From Amaurobius ferox (Eukaryota; Arthropoda; Arachnida; Araneae; Amaurobiidae), in the NCBI GenBank assembly GCA_951213105.1, contig OX578153.1, forward strand, positions 49,277,539 to 49,341,538: a DNA stretch of 64,000 nt, read 5' to 3'. Position numbers and translations under genes: made by a program. Below the pieces are notes generated by a model that saw only the letters and a list, made by a program, of their open reading frames with translations, searched no databases and was not told the DNA's origin. How positions within the stretch are numbered: the stretch's first letter is position 1; every line of letters starts with the position of its first letter. Positions 21,635 to 33,221 of the stretch are shown here, in pieces.

Positions 21635-23095
21635 AACAAGAAAGATCAATCATGCTTAAAGCATTGATTATGAAACACTTTTCAACTTCAATGCAATTTT
21701 ATTTAAACATCTCTAAAATGCAATACATTCCTAAGTAATATTTTATTTAAAACTTATCACATTAATTTATTATATTTGAAAACTTAAACCTTCATCGAAA
21801 AAAATGAACTTCAATCAAATGACGGCATTGAAATATAAATTGCCTGGTTTAAACATCTCTAAAATGCGATACATTCCTCGGTAATATTTTTAAAATCATC
21901 ATAATACTACAATAATTTATTATAATTGAAAACTTCATCGAAAACAACTGACATTCATTCAAATGACGTCATAGAAAAAATAATACGCCTGGCTCTCTCT
22001 ATAAAAGCAGCATTTCATTCATAATATTTTTCCATTCATTTCATTCATCATAGTACTAAAATAATTTATTTTATTAAAAACTTAAGACCATGGAGCTACA
22101 ATTAATTAAACTCTATACTTAAAATTTCATCTAAAAAAATCGTCCTTCTCACTGTAAAATCAATGAATATTTCATTCATATCAGCTATGCAGACTCCATG
22201 AGCTAAATACTTTTGCGTTAAAAAAATACAGCAATTCATATATAACTCATTCTACATATTTTGCTGTTTACATTTTACATAAATGAAAAATTGGCTTCGT
22301 TGTAGAAATAATCAAATTTGGGTGATCATTTAAATTCAAATATATTGTCATTGCGTTGTTTCAGTATGTTGTTGTTGTTGAAACCCAGACCGTCCGACCT
22401 ACCAGAAAGGTGTAAGGTAACTGTTTGGACGGTCGGGAAGTGCCACCCAATTTAGACCGGAACCCAGTGGGGGAGGCATCCACAGGGACCGTACCCTCCT
22501 TCCCCTACCACCAACCTCTCGGAAAGGTTGTTTCAGTATGTAGAGGCACAGAATTTAAGCAAAAATAAAGCGGTTTGAGGACGAATACAACACTCAATAT
22601 GAATTAAAAAGAACTTTAAAATCACGATTTTGAGACAAGATGGATGCCATATTTTATTTTGAAGTGGGTCACGTGATCTTTTCATATCATGGTCATGGGA
22701 TCGCTTCATATAAGAGGTGTAATTTTTATTTTAATTTTTATTTAAAAAACATCTGAATATATTCTGATGAAATTTTTTTATATATTTTATGGGATAATTT
22801 GAATATTTCCTGAAATTTTCGAAGCAATTTGTGAATTTTAAATCCGCTTAAAAAATGTTTAAAAAATTAGGTCTTATAGGATTCAATGTATTTCATTTTT
22901 TCAACCCGGATTCAATCCAAAACTAATTGGGTGATATTATTCATTTATATTCCCGTAGGTCCTACAGACCGTCTGAACAACATACTAAAATTTCATTTCG
23001 ATTAAGTTATTTTTACGGCAGTTATCGTGCTAACGGACTGACAGACAGAATTAACAAAGTCATAAACACTTTTCAACTTTGTTGTAAAGTGTTAA
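21635..23095 (-). repeat. Dispersed repeat family B, copy B5, carrying a SINE
   Basis: Full-length reverse copy from aacaagaaagatcaatcatg to tgtaaagtgttaa. A SINE is inserted at 22370-22526 with a perfect 15-bp target duplication. Confidence 0.85.
22370..22526 (-). mobile_element. SINE family S, 5'-truncated, with target-site duplication
   Basis: The 15-bp GTTGTTTCAGTATGT flanks the insert at 22355-22369 and 22527-22541. The minus strand reads body (gagaggttggtgg...) then a (CAA)n tail, ending at the left duplication. The tRNA-like head is absent. The perfect duplication dates this as recent and shows LINE-type retroposition with 5' truncation. Confidence 0.85.
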
Positions 23096-23339
23096 AATTT
23101 AAAGACGGGCATTCATAACCGATATTATTTTTTTCATTTAGTTTTTCCTTATTTATTTTAATTACATGCAATAAACTGCAATATATATTAAATTAGTTAA
23201 ATTATTTTTACAATTTGTGGACATTCTAAAATATACAATAATACACTTACCTGTGGCAAAGTATACATAAAATACTATTTTATACCACATTAAAAGCAGC
23301 AGAAAATATTACCGATTTTACAGCTGGAAAATTATTATG

Positions 23340-23440
23340 TCCCCTGAAATAAAATATCTGGTGTGTGCAGCACATATGACTTTCTTTATATAGTGCAATG
23401 AATTTACTACTTTTACAGTCAAAAAATATTGTGTAAGGTC
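23340..23440 (-). repeat. Family C, terminal fragment C3
   Basis: tctggtgtgtgcagcacatatgactttctt and gaatttactacttttacag match the inner C end. Confidence 0.6.
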
Positions 23441-23819
23441 CACGATTCTGTGCATTTGACGTTGCATTGTACATTTGGATTCAAGGACTCAAGGAATCTA
23501 AAGTTACGGAGTATCTAGGACAGCCGAAGGCTGCCTTTTATCTCCAATTCTAAGGGACAGGTTGGTAAATAGTAATAAAAATAGTTTACATGAAAAAAGG
23601 TTTCATAGAGAAACGGGCGATGCTCTTCGATCCCAATTGTGACGAATCACAATCGCGATCGAGTTGCTTCTCGAAGGTCGAGTCTCAGAATTTGGAATAA
23701 GAAGAACAAATTTTCCTCGAGAAAGAACGGGGTGGGGGTCTAGTTGTGTTCCGTAGAGCACTGGTACTTGCCTTGAATAAGTAAAATCTGCGTTTGTAAA
23801 AACCCCTTCCCGCTAAATT
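23441..23819. other. Unassigned intron 1 sequence
   Basis: GC-richer patch around 23620-23780 with no recognisable feature. Confidence 0.35.
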
Positions 23820-24610
23820 TCTCGCCAAGCGTTATGGACGGACGGAGGGAGAAATGGGTTATTATTATTGTCTACTCTTATGTTCTTTCAACAATATTGA
23901 ACTTTTATCAATTAGTCGCCATTTTTATTGATTTACATCATTTCAATCAATTTGGCGAAATTTCAGTTAATTTGGCAACATTTAAAAGAAAAATCATCGC
24001 TAAAATCTCGCCAAGCGTTATGGACGGAGAAATAAGTTATTTTTATAACAGATAAATGACTTCTGTCGTCCAAATAAAATAGTATTACCCAAAATCTCTT
24101 TTCTCATGAATGGGACGAGCTGGATCCACGAGAATGGTTTCACCAAATTTATCGCATGATATTATCTATAAAAAGTGAACATATTTCATAATAGTTATTT
24201 TTTTTCATTTTATGTGAATTTTTGTTAAAATTATTTGAAAAATGTGAAATATCTCGAGAACGGAATGACTATTTACGTACCTTTACTAAATTAATTGTTC
24301 TTTTGATGAATTTTTTCAAAATTTCACTTGTAAATATAGTGGGGTTCTGAACATTCGATTACGTTTTAAAAACAATAGGCTCCCAGTATTCACTGATTGT
24401 AATTTTTGCACAAAATTTCGTTCGAATCTCTCCATTCGTTCGGGATATACCGTCTCCACAGAATCACTGACACACACACACACACATACATCATCTAAAA
24501 AATATCTCATCATCTTTGATTCTTGTTCAGGGATGCTTGAAACGTGCTCTTTCGTCGAAAACTTGAATTTAAATTTTCCTTATACATTATACTATGTATA
24601 TAGAGAAATT
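23820..24610 (-). repeat. Family C, copy C4
   Basis: Reverse copy. The ctcgccaagcgttatggacgg block occurs twice (about 23820 and 24002). The copy ends with (AC)n near 24472-24486 and the ttccttatacattatac hairpin end. A second C unit follows at once at 24622. Confidence 0.65.
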
Positions 24611-24621
24611 AAAAAAAAAAA

Positions 24622-24725
24622 TCTGATTACCGAAAAATCACATGACTTTCCCTGCATAATGCAATAAATTTAATTCCTTCACAGTGAAAAAATGATATAT
24701 ACTATACTATCCACCTCAGAGTGCA
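24622..24725 (-). repeat. Family C, fragment C5, head to tail with C4
   Basis: aaaatctgattac...cacatgactttccctgcataatgcaataaattt is the start of a new reverse unit placed directly after the hairpin end of C4. Confidence 0.6.
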
Positions 24726-24768
24726 TTTAACGCTGAATTGTACATTTTGCTTTTCCGAAGGTTAGCAT

Positions 24769-24815
24769 ATTGTTGTTGTTTTTCAGACCCAGACCGTCCG
24801 ACCTACCAGACCTAT
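24769..24815 (-). mobile_element. SINE family S, tail fragment
   Basis: ttgttgttttt then cagacccagaccgtccgacctacca, identical to the 3' tail region of the 22370 copy. The body is missing. Confidence 0.65.
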
Positions 24816-24827
24816 ACATTCCGACCT

Positions 24828-24897
24828 ATTCATTCCCGACCTATTCATTGCATTATATAATGAAAGTCATGTGCTGCCCACATCAGATTTTTTTTAC
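24828..24897 (+). repeat. Family C, terminal fragment C6
   Basis: attgcattatataatgaaagtc plus gtgctgcccacatcagattttttt. Confidence 0.65.
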
Positions 24898-25284
24898 TAG
24901 CACTATCAGATGCACTTTTCTTGTTTTCTTAGCTAATACTTATTAAAATGCTAATAAAAATTTGTGGAAACGGCACTTTAAAGGGGTATTCAAAATTAAC
25001 ACGCCAGGTACGCAAAAATGACTGTGTATAACTGATTTACTGTTTAAGTAAATTGATTACATATCCTAATAGTTACATAGCGGGTACGCAATTATGCTTA
25101 CATATTACGTAATATATCGAAATATAGAAAATGCGTCGAAATCTATGAAATTCTGAATAGTCGTTTAGATAAATGTGCCTTTGAAAATGTTTTAATGTTC
25201 AGTAAAATATGAGCATATCAACTATTAATCCAATTTATTTTAACCAATATCATCATAAGAAAATTCTAATATTTTATATCTTTC
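24898..25284. other. Unassigned intron 1 sequence
   Basis: AT-rich, no gene or repeat recognised. Confidence 0.3.
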
Positions 25285-25545
25285 TTTCTTTCGACCCAGA
25301 CTGTCGACTTATTCGAAGGTGTAAGGTGGACATTGTCAACCAAATTAGACTGGAACTACGTGGGGCGGCATCCACAGGGACACCGTGCCCCCTTCCCCTG
25401 CCACCTACCTCTCAGATCTAACGTACCCGTGTTTTGTACAGATAGGGATAATTTAGACAGAGTAGTGAATAGAACTCGCGTCTTCAGAGTGCGATTCCTG
25501 TGTTTTAACCACTGGTTTGTCTCGCCACCATCCTCTTAACATCGC
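25285..25545 (-). mobile_element. SINE family S, tRNA-headed copy, diverged
   Basis: On the minus strand a degenerate A box (CAAACCAGTGG, 25509-25519) and B box (GAGTTCTATTC, 25467-25477) precede the shared body (ggtaggtggcaggggaagggggc, ctgtggatgcc). It ends at a decayed tail near 25290. Confidence 0.7.
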
Positions 25546-25551
25546 CACTTT

Positions 25552-26403
25552 TATTTTCCTTATATACATAATGTATAAGGAAAGTATTGTGACGGGCTCT
25601 AAAATTCGAATTCGAGTTTTCGACGGAAGAACACGTTTCAAGCATCCCTGATCACGAATCAAACATTTTTGAAGTGATGTCTATGTGCGTGTATGTGTCT
25701 GTGTGTGTGTTTGTGTCAGTGAGACTGTGGAGACGATATCTCACGAATGAATTGAGCGATTGGAATGAAATTTGGTATAAAAATCACAATCCGTGAATAA
25801 AGGAAGCCTATTGTTTTTGAACGCAATCGAATGTTCAGAACTCAACTAAATCTTCGAGTGAAATTTTGAAAAAATCATAAAATCCAAACCTTTAATAAAG
25901 TTACGGAAATAGACATTTCTTATGTATTTTTTCCTTAGAAAACGGTTGACATAAACTTTAGAATGCTAGCATGGACCGTTCTCGAAATATTGTACATTTT
26001 TCAACAAAATCAAAAAATCCCATAAATTAAAAAAATATTAACTGTTGAGGAAAATGTTCACTTTTTATATGTAATATCATGCGATGAATTTGATGACATC
26101 ATTCTCGTGGATCTTGCTCGTTCCATTCATGAGAAAAGATACTTTGAGTAATACTTTTGTATTTGAACGCCAATAGTCATTTATCTGCTACAAGAATAAC
26201 TTATTTCTCCATCAATAACGTTAGGCGAGATTTTGGCGACGAATTTGGCGGAATGTCGCCAACTTGGCGACTTTTTAAATGTTGCCAAATTAGCGAAAAT
26301 GTCGCCAAATGATTAATAATGACGCTAAATCAATGAAAATGACGTCTAATCGTCGAAAATTCAATATCTTGGAAAGAATATAAGTATCTAATATAAGAAA
26401 AAC
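25552..26403 (+). repeat. Family C, copy C7
   Basis: Starts at the terminal hairpin (ttccttata...tataaggaaag), then (TG)n and the interior. The palindrome GTCGCCAACTTGGCGAC is at 26255-26271. It stops before the inner end, where C8 begins in the same orientation. Confidence 0.8.
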
Positions 26404-27412
26404 CTATTACTTTCCTTATATACATAATGTATAAGGAAAATATTGCGACGGGGTCGAAAATTCGAATTCGAGTTTTCGACGGAAGAGCACGTTTCAAGCA
26501 TCCCTGATCACGAATCAAACATTTTTGAAGTGATGTCTGTGTGTGTGTGTGTGTGTCAGTGAGTCTGTGGAGATGATAACTGACGAACGAATTGACCGAT
26601 TCGAACGAAATTTGGTACAAAAATCACAATCTGTAAGCACTGGAAGCCTATTGTTTTTATACGCAACCGAATGTTCAGAACCCTCCCCCCCCCCCTAAAT
26701 TTTCGAGTGAAATTTTGAAAAAATCGTCAAAAAATCAAAACCGCTAATAAAGTTACGCAAATAGTCAATTCTTATGTAATTTTTCATTCGAAAACGATTG
26801 ACATAAATTTTAGAACGCTAATGTGAACTGTTCTCGAGATATTGCACATTTTTCAAAAAAATTATCAGAAAGTTATATAAAATAAAAAAAAAATATTTCT
26901 TATTGAGAAACATGTTCACTTTTCATATGTAATACCATGCGATAAATTGGGTGACATTATTCTCGTGGATCTAACTCGTTCCATCCATGAAAAAAAATTC
27001 TTTAAGTAATACTTTTGTATTTGAACGCCAATAGTCAATTATCTGCTGTAAGAATAACTTATTTCTCCGTCCATAACGCTTGGCGAGATTTTGGCGACGA
27101 ATTTTTCGGAATGTCGCCAACTTGGCGACATTTTAAATTGTTGACAAATTAAAAATCTCGTCAAACTGATAAAAATGACGCTAAATCAATGAAAATGACG
27201 ACTATTTGAAAAAAAAATTCAATATCTTGGAAAGAATATAAGTATCTACTATAAGAATAACATTTTTTTAACTGTAAAAGTATTAAATTCATTGCATTAT
27301 ATAAGGAAAGTCATGTGCTGCCCACATCAAATTTGTATTACTGTAAAAGTAGTAAATTCATTGCAATACATAAGGAAAGTCATGTGTTGCCCACATCAGA
27401 TTTTTTTATTTT
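26404..27412 (+). repeat. Family C, copy C8 (full length)
   Basis: About 1.0 kb from the hairpin (ctttccttata / tataaggaaa, about 26410-26440) to catcagattt. The last 75 bases (actgtaaaag...cacatcag) are duplicated (27263-27330 and 27340-27405). Ends 88 bases before F-box exon 2. Confidence 0.85.
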
Positions 27413-27499
27413 TAGGGAGACTAATGTGTTGAGCAAATCATTTTTTTTTCATCTGTTACATTCAGCCACGTATTATCTGATATACTTAATGTGTTTTAG

Positions 27500-27785
27500 G
27501 AGCCTGAGGAACTGCCAGAGTGGGACAAGCTGCCACATCACATTCTCCTAATTATATATCTGAATCTAGATAAATACGACCAGTGTTCGATGTCCATGGT
27601 ATGCAGCAGTTGGGCTGAATTGTTTGACCATCCAGAGTTATGGAGACGGATAAGCTACCCTCTGTTCCAGACCACAACACTCAACAATGTAGAGCCACTA
27701 TTCAAAGAGGAAGATTTAATTGAAAAATATGGTCATATGGTAAAACATCTGACAGTCAGAGTTATTGGCTCTATATGTATTGAAG
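27500..27785 (+). CDS. F-box protein gene, exon 2 (F-box domain)
   Basis: This exon encodes the F-box, the segment by which such proteins bind SKP1 in an SCF ubiquitin ligase. The frame reads LPHHILLIIYLNLDKYDQ, CSMSMVCSSWAELFDH and PELWRRI, about 40 residues with the usual Leu-Pro start and trailing Trp-Arg. The acceptor is gtgttttag (AG 27498-27499) and the donor is GAAG|GTAAGA at 27786, leaving phase 1. The remaining residues (to SICIE) contain YGHMVKHLTVRV, which resembles the segment after the F-box in FBXO33/FBXO39-type proteins; that subfamily call is tentative. Two C repeats in opposite orientation flank the exon closely. Confidence 0.88.
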
Positions 27786-27865
27786 GTAAGAAACATTTTA
27801 TTTTTAGGGATTAGTAAACACTCTTTTAAGAATAAACACCAGCAAATACACAGTTTTACATTGCA

Positions 27866-28638
27866 AAAAATCTGATGTGGGCAACACATGACTTTCCTTA
27901 TATAGTGTAATGAATTTACTGCTTTTGCAGTAAAAAAATAGGCTTTTCTTACAGTAGATACTGATATTCTTTCCAAGATATTGAATTTTCGACAATTACT
28001 AGTCATTTTCATTGATTTAGCGTCATTTTTATCCATTTGGCGAGATTTTCATTAATTTGGCAACATTTCATAAAGTCGCCAAGTTGGCGACATTCCGCCA
28101 AATTTGTCGCCAAAATCTCGCCAAGCGTAATGGATGAAGAAATAAGTTGTTCTTACAGCAGATAAATGACTATTGGCGTTCAAATACAAAAGTATTACTC
28201 AAAGTATATTTTTTCATGAATGGAACGAGCTAGATCCACGGGAATGATGTCACCCAATTTATTGCATGGTATTACATATGAAAAGTGAACATATTTCTCA
28301 ATAGGAAATATTTTTTTTTTCATTTTATATGACTTTTTGATAATTATTTTGAAAAATGTGCAATATCTCGAAAACGGTTCATGTTAGCGTTCTAAAATTT
28401 ATGTCAATCGTTTTCTAATGAAAAATTACATAAGAAATGTCCATTTGCGTAACTTTATTAGTGATTTTGATTTTTTGACGATTTTTTCGAAATTTTATCG
28501 AAAATTTAGGGGGGTTCTGAACATTCGATTATGTATAAAAACAATAGGCTTCCAGTGTTTAAGGATTGTGATTTTTGTACCAAATTTGGTTCAAATCGGT
28601 CCATTCGTTCGTCAGTTATCGTTTCCACAGACTCACTG

Positions 28639-28669
<31 letters not shown>

Positions 28670-28794
28670 TCACTTCAAAAATGTTTGATTCGTGATCAGG
28701 GATGCTTGAAACGTGCTCTCTCGTCGAAAACTCGAATTCGAATTTTCTAACCCGTCACAATACTTTCCTTATACATTATGTATATAAGGAAAGT
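27866..28794 (-). repeat. Family C, copy C9, inverted relative to C8
   Basis: Begins aaaatctgatgtgggcaacac 80 bases after exon 2, runs through the ttggcg core, and ends with the hairpin at about 28762-28794. It is complementary to C8 along nearly its whole length. Confidence 0.85.
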
Positions 28795-29180
28795 AAAAAT
28801 CTGATGTGGGCAAGACATGACTTTCCTTATATAATGCAATGAATTTACTACTTTTACAGTAAAAAAAATAGGTTTTTTTTATAGTAGAAACTTATATTCT
28901 GAACATTCTGAACATTCGATTGCGTTTAAAAACAATAGGCTTCCAGTGTTTACGAATTGTGATTTTTGTTCCAAATTTCTTTTAAATCGGTCCATTTGTT
29001 CGTCAGTTATTGTCTCCACAGACTCACTGACACACACACGCACACACAGACATCACTTCAAAAATGTTTGATTCGTGATCAGGGATGCTTGAAACGTGCT
29101 CTCCCGTCGAAAACTCGAATTCAAATTTTCGACCCCGTCACAATACTTCCCTTATACATTATGTATATAAGGAAAGTAAT
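28795..29180 (-). repeat. Family C, copy C10, head to tail with C9, internally deleted
   Basis: A second reverse unit starts at the base after the C9 hairpin. It has both ends but lacks about 500 bases of interior: it jumps from the tatattct block near 28895 to the gaacattcgattg block. Confidence 0.8.
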
Positions 29181-29637
29181 AAAAGGCAGATGCAATAACT
29201 TCAAAGAAACAATGAATTACTTTTTTGTTTAAGAGAATTTCTTTCCGAAATAGGCTGAGCTTAAGAAATTGTACTGAACTTAAAGAATTGATACGTAGGA
29301 TCAGAGGGGAGGATGCATAAAATAAAAGACTACGTTTACTCAAATGTATCAATTAAATGCTTGTTTTATACGTAATTTATGACAGCGAAAATCAACCACA
29401 TATCTCTAGGCCTAACCGTTCTCCAGGAATTTTAGATTTTGTATTTCGGTCACGCCTTTCTGGAAATACGTCCAATAGTCAGACGAAAACGAGAATTGAA
29501 TTAAAACTGCATATTTAGTGATAATTATCCATGTTTTTGTATGTCAATTAAACTTAATTTAATCAATAATGAAATAAAGAGAGAGAAAATATAAATACAT
29601 ATCTGCAGCGAAATTCATATGCTGCTCACATCTGATT
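29181..29637. other. F-box intron 2, between repeats
   Basis: Resembles the inner half of family A (cgtttactcaaatgtatcaattaaatgc, gatttt) from about 29325 on, so probably a truncated A unit. No coding sequence seen. Confidence 0.4.
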
Positions 29638-30621
29638 TTTTTATTACTTTCCTTGCAATACATGAAAATGTATAGGGAAAGTATTGGAATCATGACGAAA
29701 ATCGCAACTTGAGTGTTAGACGGATCTACACGTTTCGAGACCTCTAGAATACGAAAAAACTATTTTTAGCTTGACGTCTGTGTGTGTGTCTGTCTGTGTG
29801 TCTGTGCATTGTATATATCCACTCTTACTCAAAATCTAATGGACTGAATTTCATAAAATTTTGTTGGTAAGTCACTTGGATGTGACCCTGGTGCTGATTA
29901 GTTTTTGGTACGATTCGTAAAAACAGAACCCGTCTTTTTTTGCGAAATGGCCCGTAAAAATTTCTTTTATCCCCTCTAGCTAAAATGCTAATTTACCAAA
30001 TTCTGTGAAATTTGGTAAATTATGAAATAAGTTACTTGTTAGATACTTTGGTGCTGATTAGAATTTGGTACAATTCGGAAAAGAAGAACCCGCCATTTTT
30101 TTATGAAATGGCCGGCAAAAATTTTATGTATCTACCCAAGCTAAAATACTAATTGACCAAATTTTACAATATTTGGTAGATAAGTTACTTGTGGGACACT
30201 CTGGTGCTAATTAAATTTTGCACGATTCGGAAAAGAACAACCTGCCTCTCTTTACGAAATGGTCCGCAAAAATCGCCAAAATCTAAAAAAAATAAATAAA
30301 TAAAAGACTACGTATGCTGAAATGTATCAATTAAATTCTTGTTTTGTATGCAATTTTTGACGAGGAAAAGTATATAACACACTCCATTATACTGTAGGAC
30401 CAACATTTCTCAAGATATTTGAGATTTCTTGCATTTTTGTTACGCCGCTATTGGAAAAATGTCCGATTACCAAATAAAAACAAAAATTGAATTAAAAATG
30501 TAAATATAGTGTTATTTGGTGCAATTAAACTCAATCTAAGGAATTGTTAAAGAAATAAAGAAAATGTGAATTAAAGTCTGCAGCGAAAGTCATGTGCTAC
30601 CCACATTAGATTTTTTTTTTA
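29638..30621 (+). repeat. Dispersed repeat family A, copy A2 (full length)
   Basis: Starts with an imperfect hairpin (actttccttgcaatacat / atgtatagggaaagt), then a (TGTC)n stretch. Several interior blocks of about 150 bp contain gaaatggcccgcaaaaat. It ends at gcagcgaaagtcatgtgctacccacattagattt. The last 25 bases are shared with family C. Confidence 0.8.
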
Positions 30622-30661
30622 TTTCTACTCTTATTGCCTAATCATTCCTTTCTTGTTGCAG

Positions 30662-30945
30662 ATCACAAAAAACACATGGAGAATTTGGATTTGCTTTATT
30701 CTAAAACGCAGCTTGAATGCCTTGCGCTTGAGCTTATTAATGGAAACATAAAATCCTCACCTGGATATGCAGAGATGATAGCCGAGGAAAAAGTCCTGGA
30801 TCTTAAAATAAGAGACAAGCAACCCAAAGGTCCGGGTGTTTTGCTAATTTATCAGAAAATGTCAAAGACAAAAATGATGTTACAAAGGGTTTTGTCGGAA
30901 TGTGAATTGTTTAAGGAAGTAATGGAATATGATGAGGACAATGAA
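30662..30945 (+). CDS. F-box protein gene, exon 3
   Basis: Acceptor tttcttgttgcag (AG 30660-30661). The single base carried over from exon 2 (G) completes GAT with the first two bases of this exon, so the phases agree. The exon encodes about 95 residues, DHKKHMENLDLLYSKTQ through VMEYDEDNE, rich in Leu/Lys with Leu-spaced segments (LECLALELINGN) like a weak leucine-rich region used for substrate binding in F-box proteins. The donor is GAA|GTAAGT at 30946, phase 0. No stop interrupts the frame. Confidence 0.85.
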
Positions 30946-31370
30946 GTAAGTAAAAACTTGCGCAATTATTTTTGTAGACGTACGCAGTAGGTAACTGCAA
31001 TGCTTTTGAGGACATTGGGAGCCCTCTTCTGCAGGTCATGGGCAGTGTGCTCTCAACAAATGCTAAAACACAACTGAGACGTAGGAACTGAACTGAAAAA
31101 AATCAAAGCGTGTTTTCGCTAGAGCGTGGTTCCAGAGTGCGTATATAACAGAGAGTGAAATAGTAACATGACGTAACATATTCCGATTGACCGAAAGCAC
31201 TATAATGCGCTAAAGGCTATATTACTACCTTTGACCTTAGGTCAGACCTTTGATGGTGTTTGTCGAAAAGATTAAAGAAGGCTGGCTATATCCGCGTTTT
31301 CCTCCATTGACTTAACATTGTATACGAGAAAGACGGGGAAAACTTGATTACTTAACAAAAATACAAATGA
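30946..31370. other. F-box intron 3, first part
   Basis: No repeat recognised; moderately GC-rich for this region. No coding sequence seen. Confidence 0.35.
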
Positions 31371-32355
31371 AACAAGAAAGATCAATCATACATAAAGCAT
31401 TTATTATGAAACACTTTCCAATTGAAATACAATTTTACTAAAACACCTCTGTAATGCGATACATTCAGTTCTGATATGTTTTAAATTAGTACACAGTACT
31501 ATAATATTTTATTATATTTGAAAACTTTTAACTTCATAGAAAAGGTTAACTTTATTCAAATGACGTCATCTTAATATACATCGTCTGGCTTTCTATGTAA
31601 AAGCAGTGAATATTTCATTCATACACTTTCATTCCAGGCTCCAGAGTTAAATACATTTGCGTGAAAAAAATTCAGCAATTCTTATTCAACTCATCTTACA
31701 ATCACTTGTTTACATTCTGCATCCATTAAAATTAGGCATCGTTGTAGAAATATTCAAAGTTTCATGATCATTTAAACTAAGAAATATTGTAATTACGTTG
31801 ACACAAAATATATATACACAGAAAAAACAAAAAAATAAAGCAGTTTTAGGGCGGATCGGATGCAACACTAAATATAAATTTAAAAGAACTTTAAAAATCA
31901 CGATTTTGACACTGGGAATGGATGCCATATTTTATTTTGAAGTGGGTCACGTGATCTATTCAAATTATATGTGTGTAATTATTATTTTAATTTGTATTTA
32001 AAAAACTACCAAACATATTTCTATGAAAATTTTTTAATATAATTTATGGGATAATTTATATATTTCGTAAACTTTTCGAAACAATTTGTGAATTTTCACT
32101 TTGCTAAAAAAAATTTGAAAAATTTGGTCCAATAGGGTTCAATGTATTTCAATTTTTCTACCTGAGTTCAATCCAAAATTAATTGGGTTATATTATTCAT
32201 TTATATTCCCATATATCCCACAGACCGTCTGAACAACATACTAAAATTTAATTGTGATGAAGTCATTTTTACGTCAGTTATCGTGCGAACGGATAGACAG
32301 ACAGACAGAATGAACAAAGTCATAAACACTTTTCAACTTTGTTGTAAAGTGTTAA
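31371..32355 (-). repeat. Dispersed repeat family B, copy B6
   Basis: Reverse copy inside F-box intron 3, from aacaagaaagatcaatcatac to tgtaaagtgttaa, with CRE-like TGACGTCA at 31561. It is shorter than B4 because of internal deletions. Confidence 0.8.
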
Positions 32356-33221
32356 AAATGCGCAATTAAACCTTCCTTAGAAACAGCATTTTGTAAACGT
32401 TATTTTTACAGCAAATTTATTTGAAAATAATTTTATCACATCACTCAGCAACGCGATTAAATGCAATGTGTTTATGCGGCAGACGACTTGTAGTAATTTT
32501 TTAAAAAGTAGATATAAATGTAAGTTTAACAAACGAACGGGATGACATATTTGACTGGGCATGACATTTTTGATTAATTATAGACTTCGGAATTAAAGAT
32601 TACGGGGATATTTTCTATTTCTTATTTCATCTATTTTATTTTAAATTTTTTTCAAACTCATTGTAGTACATGTATATCTTCTAATACACAGGTATATCTT
32701 CTAATCTACGAGAATATAAGAAGTATGGCTTCCAATACAATGTTGATTCAATTTCATAGCGATTTCATTTTTGCATATGTTGATTCAATTCCATAATTTT
32801 TGTAAATCTGTTTACAAACGAGACCAGAATAATTTGTTCTTCAGATCTGCCCGTGAAGAGAATTTTGGATAGCGAGAACAGATATTCTTAAACTTATTTA
32901 TAGGAGCACTAAATTAAATATTTTAATAGGATGTTTTGAATAACTGTGCCATTCAGAACACTATAGGAATTTGCACATGATGTGAATTTTAAGTATCTTT
33001 ATACTGTGTATTCCGTACGAAGAATGAGTATACTTCTAGTAAGTAATAAATTTGAGAGAAAAATGTACTTTGCTTTAAACCGTTACAAATGTGTCAATAG
33101 GGAGGGGGGGGGGATATGTTCAATGCATATCATGAAGTTTGTGGTGTAGTCCCACCAAACAAACATAAAATATGATGTCAATGAATTAAAAAAGTTAATT
33201 ACAAATTTTATTTTATTTCAG
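32356..33221. other. F-box intron 3, last part
   Basis: AT-rich, with a G9 run near 33105 and a short tandem ggtatatcttctaat near 32670-32710. Ends at the acceptor ttttatttcag. Confidence 0.4.

Noticed and set aside
25552..29180. A CRISPR-like or phage-derived array in the repeated units
   Set aside because: The units are about 1 kb, in both orientations, within introns of an animal gene, with no short regular repeats and spacers.
31710..32001. ORFs of about 70 codons within F-box intron 3
   Set aside because: They lie in the interior of repeat B6 and are not preserved in other B copies.
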